Shown: in pieces, positions 12,841 to 23,100 of the stretch
Layout of the letters: the number at the start of each line of letters is the position of its first letter
How positions within the stretch are numbered: the first letter of the stretch is position 1
Assembly: GCA_018350325.1 (NCBI GenBank)
Contig: JAEVLN010000002.1
Coordinates: forward strand, 4,571,456 to 4,635,455
Source: Globodera rostochiensis
Taxonomy: Eukaryota > Nematoda > Chromadorea > Rhabditida > Heteroderidae
Length of the DNA stretch: 64,000 nucleotides
Reading direction: 5' to 3'
The notes under the pieces: model-generated
Told to the model about the DNA's origin: nothing
Seen by the model: the letters and a program-made list of their open reading frames with translations, nothing else
Databases searched by the model: none
Position numbers and translations under genes: made by a program

Positions 12841-13378
12841 TTAAACGCTCAAAACCCATTGGGCCAAATCGATTTTCTCTCCCCTTTCGTTAATTTCTTC
12901 AATATTTTTCCACCCATTATTACCACTTTGCCCGTCCAAAAAATTAAGGCAGTCAATCTTTTTCCTCTTTTGTAGTTTAGACCACAAAAAATTTCAGGCT
13001 CATAAAAACTATTTTTGGACGAATTTTTCGAAATTCATTTAGATCAATTTGCCGTCCAAAATTAAAAGAGGTAACAACATTTTCAATTAAATGCCCGGTG
13101 TAAAAAACACTGGGACATCCCGAGAATTTAACAATTTCAACAAATTTTCTTATCGCTTTTTCGCAATCTTTCAAATTTTTGGTACCCAAACAAATTATTT
13201 TTCCAGACTCCCATAATAAAGCAGTGGATTTTATAGGATTTTCAGATTTTAAAATTGTCGCCTTAAATTTTCGGGGATTATACTTATATTTGCAATCATT
13301 AATCGATAATGAAAAGAGATCAATTTCAGCTCCCAAATTGGCGACTGCAACGATATTGACAATGATAGGTTTTTGCAT
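12841..13378 (-). pseudogene. TATA-binding-protein-like gene, two frame breaks
   Basis: The reading frame starts at 13378 and matches the TBP core domain (two saddle repeats binding the TATA box). Repeat 1 shows IIVNIVAVANLGAEIDL, YNPRKFKATILK and ALLWESGKIICLGTKN, matching the TBP patterns 'IVNIVSTFNLGCELDL', 'YNPKRFAAVIMR' and 'ALIFSSGKMVCTGAK'. Repeat 2 begins IENVVTSFNFGRQIDL. It resumes one frame over, after a run of T near 13006, with YEPEIFCGLNYK and ALIFWTGKVVIMGGK. A second shift in a run of A near 12898 leads to a C-terminus ending at TAA 12841-12843. Both breaks fit loss of one base in a homopolymer, so this is either a decayed gene or sequence error. It is divergent from animal TBP and lacks a long N-terminal region. 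Its neighbour is capsid-like, so a viral TBP-like factor is possible; a host TBP paralogue is the alternative. Confidence 0.85.
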
Positions 13379-13405
13379 TTTGAAAAAATAATCAATCGAT
13401 TTTTT

Positions 13406-13417
13406 CCTTTATATAGG
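13406..13417 (-). promoter_or_regulatory. TATA box for the TBP-like gene
   Basis: Read on the - strand this is 'CCTATATAAAGG', about 30 bases upstream of the start codon at 13378. It is nearly the same as the TATA box of the divergent gene at 13845. The spacing implies an almost leaderless mRNA. Confidence 0.55.
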
Positions 13418-13484
13418 CAAAAATATTTCAAGTACGCATTATGATTTGGACATAAAAATAGGTCAAGGTCACACTATGATCACA

Positions 13485-13830
13485 TGACAGACTGATGACT
13501 CACAAATTATTTTGAAATCAAAATAATTGGTTACTCACAAAAGTATTACGAAATCTGCATTGATTGATGACTCACAAATTATTTCGCAATCACCTGTCGA
13601 TCAAAATAACTGATGACTTGCAAAGAATTATTTCAAAATCTGTCACCTGTCAATCAAAATGATTGATGACTTGCAAAGAATTATTTCAAAATCGATCACA
13701 TGACTCACAAAATTATTTTGAAATCTGCACCCTCAATCAAAAATGATTGATGACCTTCACGACAAACAGTTATTTCGTAATCTGAGCCAGACAGATTGGT
13801 CTCGTGACAGGTATTTCGCAATTGGTTACG
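13485..13830. repeat. tandem array with TGACTCA-type sites between divergent promoters
   Basis: About eight degenerate units of 35-55 bp share 'TGATGACTCACAAATTATTT' followed by 'c/gaaATCTG' and often 'CACCTGTCAATCAAAATGAT'. TGACTCA (a bZIP/AP-1-like palindrome) is intact near 13496, 13568 and 13701 and altered to TGACTTG near 13613 and 13667. The array fills the space between two outward-facing TATA boxes, so it plausibly acts as a shared enhancer. That role is inferred; the repetition is seen directly. Confidence 0.7.
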
Positions 13831-13844
13831 CCCCTTTTTCACCC

Positions 13845-13880
13845 TATATAAGGCGCGGATCCTGCCTCCGCATTCACTCT
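13845..13880 (+). promoter_or_regulatory. TATA box and initiator-like sequence
   Basis: 'CCCTATATAAGGCGCGG' places TATATAAG at 13845-13852. 'ATTCACTCT', an initiator-like pyrimidine context, lies about 30 bases downstream near 13872-13880. A start codon in a good context (TTAAAATGACT) follows at 13946. This is one of the clearest core promoters in the window and matches the TATA element on the opposite side of the TGACTCA array. Confidence 0.6.
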
Positions 13881-13945
13881 TAACTGAGCAAAAATTTTAA
13901 AATTACCATCTGCGTATTTTTATTAAAACTTTTTAATTTATTAAA

Positions 13946-14307
13946 ATGACTTCAAAACGTGTGAACCAATCCGGCGGACCGGCGGCCAAAAAGTGGGACT
14001 TCCGAACAATTGGGTGAGAAATAAAAATAAAATTCTATAAATAAGATTATTTATTTAGAACAATTTTTCGGAAGAAATGTACAAATTAAATGATCATCGC
14101 ACGGAGATTTGCAAAAAGTTTGGATTTATGAAAAACATTACCGAATTTACCATCAACCCGGACACGCCGCACCCGGATGAGTGAATGAGAGATGCAATTG
14201 AGGACATGATTAAAAAGGCTTTCAAGCTGACGGAGGAGACAATGGGGCGAAAGGTGAAAATGTACGCCAGAATCATATACTTCCACACCGGAAACGCTTA
14301 TTTTTAA
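13946..14307 (+). pseudogene. broken + strand gene of the virus-like island
   Basis: ATG 13946 opens 22 codons (residues SKRVNQSGGPAAKKWDFRT). A possible 45-bp intron follows at 14014-14058 ('gtgagaaat' to 'ttatttag'). A well-biased open frame then runs from 14059 to an in-frame TGA at 14182-14184 and resumes in the same frame to TAA at 14305-14307. The two halves show ICKKFGFMKNITEFTI and RDAIEDMIKKAFKLTEET. The first part does not join the second in frame through the proposed intron, so there is at least one frame problem plus the stop. The 'pro-Asp-Glu, stop, Met-Arg-Asp-Ala' context vaguely recalls N-terminal regions preceding protein-primed DNA polymerases of Polinton-like elements, but that is a weak impression. 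It overlaps the tail of the opposite-strand frame. Confidence 0.5.
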
Positions 14308-14655
14308 AGTTTTTATAAAACTGTGTCCAAAGTTTTGAATAACCCCGGCATGCTTGTCGGCGTCGCTAGCACTTGTAATTGGTATCCAATTATTATTTTG
14401 CTTTCTTTCTATTGATGTTGATAGGAATAAAAAGGTTTTATTAAGGTCGCAAAACTGGCTGTCCGAGAATAATCTAAAAATATATGGGCCCGATTGATTT
14501 ATAGCGGACAGTGGTAGCAATTCCCGAACGCTGGATTTGTTTATCGCAACATTGGTAGGAGGAATATCGAATAGTGCCAGGCCTCCTTCGAGACCATCCT
14601 CACTTGTTTTGTCAATTTTCTTTACTTTCCATTCAAAACATTTTTTATGAAACCA
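14086..14655 (-). pseudogene. F54H12.2-like (capsid-type) gene fragment
   Basis: An open frame runs from just after a TGA at 14656-14658 to a stop at 14086-14088. The part from about 14600 to 14270 is recognisable: LALFDIPPTN, then SGPYIFRLFSDSQFCDLNKT, then VIQNFGHSFIKTLKISVSG. The 'LDLF..PPT', 'Y.DL..T.L' and 'N...HSLF...V..NG' pattern is typical of the multicopy invertebrate proteins named after C. elegans F54H12.2, thought to be capsid-type proteins of Polinton-like elements or related DNA viruses. The frame has no start codon of its own; an ATG lies a short way upstream (near 14666) in another frame, separated by an A-run. Similarity stops near 14270, where it runs into the convergent + strand frame, so the C-terminal part is missing. 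This is described as an old, broken copy. Confidence 0.65.
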
Positions 14656-15412
14656 TCATTCATTCATAAGGCATTTGGAGAGGAGATTATCTTGTCTGAC
14701 GTGATTACATTATTCGTTTAGAATACATTTTATGCCATTAATTGCTTGGAGTAATGGACTTTATGTTTTAAATTTAATTTTTGGTATATTTATTAAAACA
14801 AATAACTTAGGAGTTATTTCAATCGATTAAACAACAAATCTTTAGTTTTAAACTCTTTTTTTAATTGTAAGACATGTAAAAGTTTGCTTATGTTTAAATG
14901 CTCCCTAAAAATATATATATTTTTTAATATCGATACAATATTATTCATTTTTTTGTTAGTTTCTAAAGATTTAAATGCTTTATTGATTCTACTTTTTCAA
15001 CTGATTATATTTTCTCTAATTTTTATAAAATTCCAGCCACTTCTTCTTGTTTTCTTCGAACTTGGCGAAGTGTCGCAATTATTCATCATTTTCTATAAAC
15101 AGTTTCATCGACTTATGCGGTCATCATCATAAGAAGACAACCATGTAAATGGCAAGAATTTAACACCAATAACCTTAACTTGAGTTTTAAATTTTTTTTT
15201 GATTTATTTTATTAATTAATTTTGTATATACTTTGCGAATTTGAAGTATTTTACTTGTATAAATTAGCTGTAGCATGTAATATTTTAGTTTTTATCTATT
15301 TTTGAGATTTATGGGCGCTTTGAATCAAGTAGCGGTTTGTATTTGTTAATTGAACAAACCAGGGTTAATTAGAAAAAAAGATATTCGGAATGAATTTTTT
15401 TAATAAATTTAT
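14656..15412. other. AT-rich; open stretch at 14884-15132
   Basis: The first 70 bases are GC-richer and belong to the island. The hydrophobic + strand frame at 14884-15132 is leucine/phenylalanine-rich, as T-rich DNA gives by chance. No other feature is seen. Confidence 0.4.
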
Positions 15413-15440
15413 ATGTCTTAACCAAGAAGGGTAAAATCAC

Positions 15441-15966
15441 TAGGGAAGCAATTATATGCAAATGCATATTTTTTCCTGAACTGGGAACGGTCTGAAACGC
15501 GCGAAAAACGTGTTTTCAGCTTGGTTTGAAGCTTCTAGAACGCATTTCCATGTGCATATTTTGCATATCTTTGGATATTTCGCGATTTATGTGCATATTT
15601 CGCTATTTATATGCATATTTCATATGCATATTTTGGCATTTTCGCCATTTTTATCCATATTTCGCTATTTTTAAAAATTCCTTACTTAACAAAAATGCAA
15701 TAAAAATGAAAAATATACCCCCTAAAGATCGACTTTTTCAAAATTTTCAAAAAATTACTCCAAAAATGACTTTCAAAATTTTCAAAAATGCACCCCTAAA
15801 AATTGATTTAAAATTTTTCAAAAATGCACCCCTAAAAAATTGACTTTTTCGTGATTTGGGGAAATTATATTGAATTTGGAAAAATTTATGTGCATATTTT
15901 TTCATTTTATGTGCATATTTTGCAATTTTTGGTGCATATTTTATGCGCATAATTTTTGCCTCCCTA
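15441..15966. mobile_element. hAT-type MITE nested in the foldback element
   Basis: A 526-bp insertion with termini 'TAGGGAAGCAA' and 'TTGCCTCCCTA' is flanked by perfect 8-bp duplications AAAATCAC (15433-15440 and 15967-15974). Removing it restores 'gtaaaatcacgcttc', exactly as in the related copy at 6190, which proves the insertion. The interior is built of repeated 'tgcatattt' words at both ends and 'aaaaatgcacccctaaaaat' words in the middle. It encodes nothing. The 8-bp duplication and T/CAGGG ends assign it to the hAT superfamily. Confidence 0.95.
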
Positions 15967-16584
15967 AAAATCACGCTTCCATTTCATCTTGTGTTCATTT
16001 TTTGGTCCTTATGGATTGGATGACAATTATTTGATGTAAAAATGGATGGATGAGTGTGTGGTAAGAATGTAAGAGTGCAACCCGCTCCTGCTTGGTTTCG
16101 TACCCAAGAGGATATAGGTCTTCGCATCAAGGGACTTGTATCTCACCTACATGTGCGGAGAAAGGTCAGTGCAAATCGAAGTATGAGAAAGATACATGGT
16201 GGAGCAGAGAAATAGGGAGAAAAGAAAGCAAAATAAAGCTTTGGGCAGAGAAAGAGAGAAAGAAAGCAAAATGATGGGAACAGAGAAAGAGGGGGAAGAA
16301 AAAGCAAATCACTTTTTCTCTTCCCTCAACTTTTTTTACATTCTTCTCTCCATCTTTCTCTGCCCTCAACTTTTTTTTTGCATTCTCTTCCCCCTCCTCT
16401 CACAAAGGAAGGTCCCCAGGTGTCCGTGGAGTTTCGGTATGAAACTTGGTGGGTGGATAGAGCACCCCCGTGTTTTTAACTAAACTGATGTCAGTTTTTG
16501 CAAAATGCCCTCGGGGGAGGAGATATGAGGCTTTAAACTTTTTGTGCCAACACAGCATTATGATTTGATGTAATGCATTCGTCG

Positions 16585-16654
16585 GCTTCAGTGGCGCAGT
16601 GCCTCTGTTCTCCGTTCTCTTTTTGCCCTTTCGGGTTCAAATCCCGTTGGAGCA
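16585..16654 (+). repeat. tRNA-like segment, left arm
   Basis: Seventy bases with an acceptor-like stem (GCTTCA at the 5' end pairing with TGGAGC at the 3' end), an A-box-like 'GTGGCGCAGTG' and a perfect T arm 'CGGGTTCAAATCCCG'. The middle, pyrimidine-rich, does not form a convincing anticodon arm. It is therefore better called a tRNA-derived (SINE-like, pol III promoter-like) module than a tRNA gene. Confidence 0.7.
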
Positions 16655-17210
16655 AATCAATTTTTTTATCAATTATTTTTTAATTTTAAATATTATTATG
16701 TGGTCAGATAAATAATAAAATTTATGTTAATTATTTAATTATTATATTATGGCAAGCATTTTATGCATTTTCACACAAATGGTAGTCGACAAAAAAGTGA
16801 TTTTTGGAGAAGCGAGATAATATTCAACGGATTTATGCTCATATTTGTCTAAATTAATACTTTATCATAATAATTTTAATTTAAAATTTTTTATTCTACG
16901 GCCTAGTACTAATATTAGCGCTATCGCCTTAATCGAAGCAAGCAAGCAGTAAAAGTCGATTTGCAACGCAGTGGTAGAAGAATGGTCGATGGAGAGAGCA
17001 ACAAAAGCATATTGATTTGCACCGCCGGGGTTGAATTTTTCGCCGGAGAGCACAAAAAAGCATTTAAAAAATGGATCTACATAGGCGGATGTGAAAATGC
17101 ATAAAATGCTTGCCATAATATAATAATTAAATAATTAACATAAATTTTATTATTTATCTGACCACATAATAATATTTAAAATTAAAAAATAATTGATAAA
17201 AAAATTGATT

Positions 17211-17280
17211 TGCTCCAACGGGATTTGAACCCGAAAGGGCAAAAAGCGAACGGAGAACAGGGGCACTGCGCCACTGAAGC
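17211..17280 (-). repeat. tRNA-like segment, right arm
   Basis: Inverted copy of the segment at 16585-16654, differing by only a few bases and keeping both the acceptor-like pairing and the T arm. Transcription from both arms would give complementary RNAs. Confidence 0.7.
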
Positions 17281-17675
17281 CGAGGAATGCTTTACATCAA
17301 ATCATAATGCTGTGTTGGCACAAAAAGTTTAATGCCTCATATCTCCTCCCCCGAGGGCATTTTGCAAAAACTGACATCAGTTTAGTTACAAACACGGGGG
17401 TGCTCTATCCACCCACCAAGTTTCATACCGAAACTCCACGGACACCTGGAGACCTTACTTTGTCAGCATTTCTTTTCTCCCCATTTCTCTGCTCTCACTA
17501 TGCATCTTTTCACACTTCGATTGGTCGGAGCAATAACCTTTTCCGCCCAAGCACACCCATTCATTCATTCATTTTTACATCGAATATGAAGTTGGCGTCC
17601 ACTCCAAAATTAACCAAAAAGTGCTCACGAACCGAAATCAAAGTGTAATTTTACCCATTTTTCTTTTCAGGCATC

Positions 17676-19147
17676 TAAATTACAACTAATTTAATTTGAG
17701 TGTTACTTATTAAAAATTTTGAATGTATGTTTTCTAAAATGAAAAAATGAATTTCATTTTTTGACAAATGTTATAACAATTTTAATTTTCTTAACAAACT
17801 CCCATAAAATCCATCATTAGGGGTGTATTTTTGTGGCTTTTTTATGCATATTATACTAATTAGAAAAAGATTAGCAAAATAAATATTGCCAAAAGATAAA
17901 GAGCATAACAAAAGCCTTAGAAAAAATAAATCTAAGGTATATTCAAAAAACAAAGCTAAAATATATTTATTTTTTTAAAAAAATGGTCAGTCGCCATTAT
18001 CATTATTTCATAGTCATAAATAAAAAGAAAATAGCATTAAAAAAATATACAATGAAATGAGTTAATAAAGGAAATATAATGCCTTTTACAATAAAAAGAC
18101 GTATAACTATTTATTTGTCACAAATTATTTGAACCTAAAATGCAAAATAAAAGCCTAAAATAATTTTCATTTACGAAATTTATACAAATGCACAAGTTAT
18201 TAATTAACGCATTAAGAGTTGGAAAATGATTAACATCGTTTTTGAATGAGTAATAAAAACTATCGGCAACCTGAATGTTTTTACAACTTGAGTGCCATTC
18301 GCGTCAAATAGATAAAGCACAATTCAACAATTATTAAAGAAATAAAAATCTAAAAAAACAATTAGCTTGTGCATAAGAAGCAGGCGAATAGTTAAACAGC
18401 ATGTTGGAAGAGCATGTGGAAAAATTTTGAATCCAAATACTGCACGGACTTTCCCTAACAGCAGTGTTTAAATTAAAATACAATAACAATTACCTAGCAA
18501 AGGCATTTTTATTGATAATTTAATTTGAGAATTTTCAAGAATATAAAAGTTTACAAAAAATTATAAGTTTTTTCGGCTTCCGGAATCACAAAAGCATAAA
18601 AATTCAAATAATAATATTTTCTTATTTTTTGTAAAAACATTAATAAACTAACAGTTTATAAAAAAAATCACTTTAAATATAAATGAAACAATAATATAAT
18701 TTCACTGAATAGACAACTAAAAAATTAATAAAATTTAACCTCAGTACAATTATTCTGCACCCAAATCGGGCGCGCCAGAGTGCTTTGGTACCTAAACACA
18801 GATGTACACACGTTAATTAATTATAAATTAAATAAAGCTATTTATTAAATCTGAAAATATTTCTAACAAAAAATACAAGTATAAAAAATTTGGACAAATA
18901 CAATCATTAATGTACTGGCTTGCCGTTAGATTTTTTTACAAAAATACACGTTATATTAAGATTCTTGCCCATATATGCTTCAGCGACCTTTTTTAGGACT
19001 ATTTTAAGCCTTAGTCGGGTCAGCAATGCCGAAACGCCGCCAAAAAAATTTAAAATTTTTGATGGAATTTGTAATTAGAAAGAAAAAAAAAGATTCTTAT
19101 TACCTGATGACTGACTATGTGGAATAAATTCCAAGCCGAGAAACTAC
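17676..19147. other. AT-rich, A-biased
   Basis: From about 17.75 kb the + strand becomes A-rich instead of T-rich. No gene, RNA or clear repeat is supported. A GC-richer spot near 18760-18790 is too short to interpret. Confidence 0.5.
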
Positions 19148-19277
19148 TAGGGATGTCTTCCGTACCGTATTCCGTGAAATTCCTTTGGTCGTTCCGTATT
19201 TTGAATTCCGCTTTTTTGGCATTCCGTAATTCCATATTTTCGTGTTCCGTATTTTTTTTGACATGGAAGACACCCTG
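19148..19277. mobile_element. very short hAT-type MITE
   Basis: 130 bp with termini 'TAGGGATGTCTTCC' and 'GGAAGACACCCTG' (inverted, with one internal mismatch). Flanking 8-mers GAAACTAC and GTAGCTAC agree at six of eight positions. The interior repeats 'TTCCGTA' and 'ATTCCGT' words six or more times, the same short-motif architecture as the larger elements in this window. Confidence 0.65.
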
Positions 19278-19285
19278 GTAGCTAC

Positions 19286-20092
19286 AGTATAATTTTGTCT
19301 TTTAATGTTAAATGTTTTAAATATTTTGAGTTGTTTTAAATGAATGTTCAAGAATTTCCCATCTTTTAGTGCCACCTCCACCACCAAGTACACCATCACC
19401 AGCAGCACCATTATTCAAAAATTGTTTATAATTATAAACAAGTGATAAAAATTCAATTTAAAAATTTTCCAAAGCATTTAAAAATGAAAAATTACATTTA
19501 GCATTAATACAAAATTAATACCAGTTTTAAATAGATGCATCCAAATGAAAAATTAACATTTGAAACTAAATGAGTCAAATTACAAAAATATAAAATAATT
19601 CCTAAAAAAAAGCTAGCATTCTTAATAATTATTAAATATTTATACATGGTTTTAAAGAGAAAAGCACAATAAACACCAAAATTATTTCCTATGTAGTCAC
19701 TGGAGAGCCTGATAAAGCGATCAACAGCACAATGACAATGAATTACACTCTTAAACTACGAGCAAAATTTTGACAATAATATTATAAATTTATAATAATT
19801 CGAAATCAGTAACAGTTGAGCCAGAAACCCGCATGCAAATGAACAAAGTTTCTCCAATAAGCTGTCTAGACCCGTCTGCCCCAAATCACTCTATTTGTTC
19901 AATATTAAAGCGATAATTTCTATCGCTTTACTCTTTAATTTATATCCTTTTAGTGATAGAGATAAATATTTGAAACAAAATATAATTTTTTAAATTTGAA
20001 ATAATAAATTAAATATAATTTTAGAATTTTTATGTAAAAAAATTTAATTGAAATTTACAAACAAATCTAAAAATTTAATCCGTTTAACATAC
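19286..20092. other. AT-rich, A-biased
   Basis: A GC-richer patch at about 19800-19890 could be an exon but has no clear boundaries. Otherwise no feature is seen. Confidence 0.4.
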
Positions 20093-20164
20093 CCCACGTA
20101 GCTATCAGATGCTGTGTTGCAAACAGCGTCGGCACCAAATAGGAAGCTGCCAGGTTCTTCTTGC
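20093..20164 (-). CDS. internal-exon-like patch, - strand
   Basis: 72 bp bounded on the - strand by an acceptor 'cctgccccag' and a donor 'GTATGTT', open in one frame with residues GKKNLAASYLVPTLFATQHL. Composition is sharply different from the A-rich flanks. Because the length is a multiple of three, skipping it would preserve frame. The product is unknown and neighbouring exons were not found. Confidence 0.4.
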
Positions 20165-23100
20165 CTGGGGCAGGTATTAACAGCGTCAGTAAATAGTTGT
20201 TAAAAGTGGAGAATTATGGAGAAAAGTATTAGATCAACAAATTAAAGTTAAAAAAATTAACACAAAATAATTTTGATCTTAACTTATCAACTTGATTACT
20301 TATGAAAAAAATATTCTCAATAAATTTATGTATTCAATGAAGTAAAAAAAAAGTTATACATTTTTATTATTACATTTATTTGCGTAAATTAGCACCATTA
20401 ATATACGTGTATGGCCTAACTTTTTGAAATTATTTTTATAAAACTGTTTACACGCTGCAATTATATTATGGTTCGTGCGCAAAAGTTAATTAAAGCGAAC
20501 CATACCTTCATATTTAACTTTGCAAACCGATAAAAATTATTATTGAACAGAAATCAGTCAAAATTAAATGCAAATAGTTAATGAACCAAACTTTTAAATA
20601 ACATGATTCATCATATTGGCTTAAATTTTGATTTCAGAAGATGTAAAAATGGTTGATGGGGTTTGGACCTAAATTTTAAAAAACAAAATTGCAAAAAAAA
20701 AATAATGACAATAGACAACAGGATGCTGAGTACGCAGCTCCAGTTATAAATCAGAGCCAATTATCTAGAGAAGTACCAAAAAAGGCTGACCTGTTTAATT
20801 TGGACCGACCTTAAGCCCCAAAATGGGGTCGTCCTCGACCCCCGACATAGCCAACCCGGTATAACTGTTGGTTAGGTCAGGTTGGGGTTTGGATGCGGGT
20901 CTGGTCAAATTATTTTTCCAAGTTTCTGTGAACATCTATATTTATTATTGATTTTTTTCTGATTCTTAAAAAATATTTCTCTCAAATATCTTTTTTTTGT
21001 CCAGCAAAATTGGTTGAATATTATAAACATAAATTTGTTCAAAGTTGAATTATCTTAATTATTTTAGTGTCATAAAATACAGAAAAATCAGTGTAATTTT
21101 TTATTCTATAAATTATTTTTTATTTTGAAAATTCAAAGCATTATAGTCATCAAAAATTAAAAAATTTTCACTGATAGCTCCTAAAATTTAAGAAGTGTGG
21201 CCAAATTTTGTCACTGTAAAAGCAATTTTTTTAACAGCAGCGATATTTTTTGCCTTTTGAAAAGCCTTTTTGATACTATTGTGATTCTGAGTTTCCAAAA
21301 ATAATTTTTTTTTACATTACAAATCGCCTTCACTTTTGAGATTGTTGCGGATGATTGATTTTAAAAAATTTATATATTTTATCGCCCATTGAAGGAACAC
21401 AGAGCTTTGTGAGAAAAAACTGGCCAACACCTATCTACCACCGTGAGTTAAATCCTGACCTAATTTACACAAAACATTCTTATCTTGTTGTAACTATATT
21501 TAACAAATAAAAAGCAAAATAAATAATCAAAAACAATTAAATTGTAATTTCAAACCAAAAAATATTGATAAAAATAATAATATTATTATCCAAAGCAAAT
21601 GGAATTCTTATTATAAAGCATTTTCCATCAAATCCAGTAATGCTGTGCAAACTAAACGGGACACCAACGAGTTTTCTAACGTAAAAATACTATTAAATAA
21701 AAAACAAAGTAGTCAGAATTTAAATCAACGAGTTAGAGCTATGCAAAAAATAAATAATCATCAGTTCAATTTATTTTCATAAAATAGTTTACTCAATAAA
21801 ACCCTAGAGAAATATGAATCTAAAAAATTATTTGAAGATGAAGCGTAAAGTATTTGTCAATAAACAAAAAGCTAAATCAAAAATATTATGAACTAAACAA
21901 CAGTAAAAAATGAAAACTAATACGATAATAAATCGTACAAATAATGCCTGAGGAAAGAGCGCTTCAAACCACAAGGTAGATCGAGCACAACGAAGAATTT
22001 ACCCAAAGAAAGGCATTTATCTTTTTATTTTTCATAAATCTTCATTTAAAAAAATAATCGCCTTTAATTTTGTATTTATTATTTAAATTATAAACAGCAT
22101 TTCGTTAAGCAAAAATATTTTAATTTTGAATTATTATTTAAATTATAAATAGCATTTTGTTGAGCAAAAAAAAATATTATTTTGACCCCCGTAAATGCAA
22201 ATGAATGACCGATTGCAGTCGTCGGCTGGTGGATGGACGATGAAAATCAACAAACCTTATGTAAAGTTACAATATATTTCATAAATTGATATTAAACATG
22301 TAAAAACATTTTAAAAAAATATAAGATTTGAGGTGATTATAATTTTTGCTACAACAAAAGTTTATAAACACTAATAAAAATTACTAAAAAATCTATATAG
22401 ACAATTTAAATGTTAGATCAATAACAAGGACAAATTTTTTTGTAATAATATTCAAAAAAGCAAGCAGAAAGATTTAATGAAACATTCCATTAAAAAGAAC
22501 AAAAAGATTAAAAATTATCAAATATAAAGATTATTCAAATTAATGCAGTATCTAATTGGAAGAGTTTATAAAATATATTTTACGGTGCCTTAACGAGAAG
22601 CTTAATAAATTCTTATTACTCAATGAAGGAAAAAGCAAACGGCAACCCTTTCTAAACAGCCATATGATTTTATATTTATTTTATGAATAACAATATAATT
22701 GAATAAATGAGTCCAAGGCCGATGGAACATTTGCTGCAAAATAGTGAAAACATTCCCCCCCCCCCCCCTCCCCGTCCCGGGGATGCTGCCGAAGATTGGA
22801 CAAAGCTAGCTGAAACGTCATCAATGCGCGGATTGTTTGAGGAGAATGGAGGACAAAGAATCATTATATAAATAAATAATTTAATAATAAACGATTCGGA
22901 ATAAAACATAATAAATCATATAACTTCTAATAATTCAATATTTGATGAACGAATATTTATTGATAAAAGTCATGCATGCCTTTAGGTATATCGTGCCTAA
23001 TAATGAATATAATTTTTTGAAAATAAATATTTAATATTAATTATAGTGCAATAATTACGCATAAACTAAACTATGCATCTTATCTATTTATTTTGCAGAT

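Larger units (their letters stand above)
15413..17675. mobile_element. foldback (long inverted repeat) element with tRNA-like arms
   Basis: The left arm (15413-15440 plus 15967-16775) and right arm (17090-17675) are inverted copies of each other around a 314-bp loop. Landmarks read inward in both: 'gtaaaat(c/t)ac', 'gatgtaaaaatg', a purine-rich AGAGAAAGAAAGCAAAAT minisatellite (left), 'ccccaggtgtccgtggagtt', 'gccctcgggggaggagatat', a tRNA-like segment, and 'ggcaagcattttatgcattt'. The inner ~470 bp are nearly identical, so the element is fairly young. The left arm is split by a hAT-type insertion at 15441-15966. The loop carries an 83-codon - strand frame (16865-17116) with no recognised domain. 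Target duplication could not be settled. A solo arm lies at 6169 and a decayed one near 28575. Confidence 0.85.

Noticed and set aside
13485..13830. CRISPR array
   Set aside because: Units are degenerate, vary in length and lack regular unique spacers; the context is eukaryotic.
16585..16654. Functional tRNA gene
   Set aside because: T arm and acceptor-like pairing are good, but the anticodon arm is not credible and the segment is duplicated inverted inside a transposable element.
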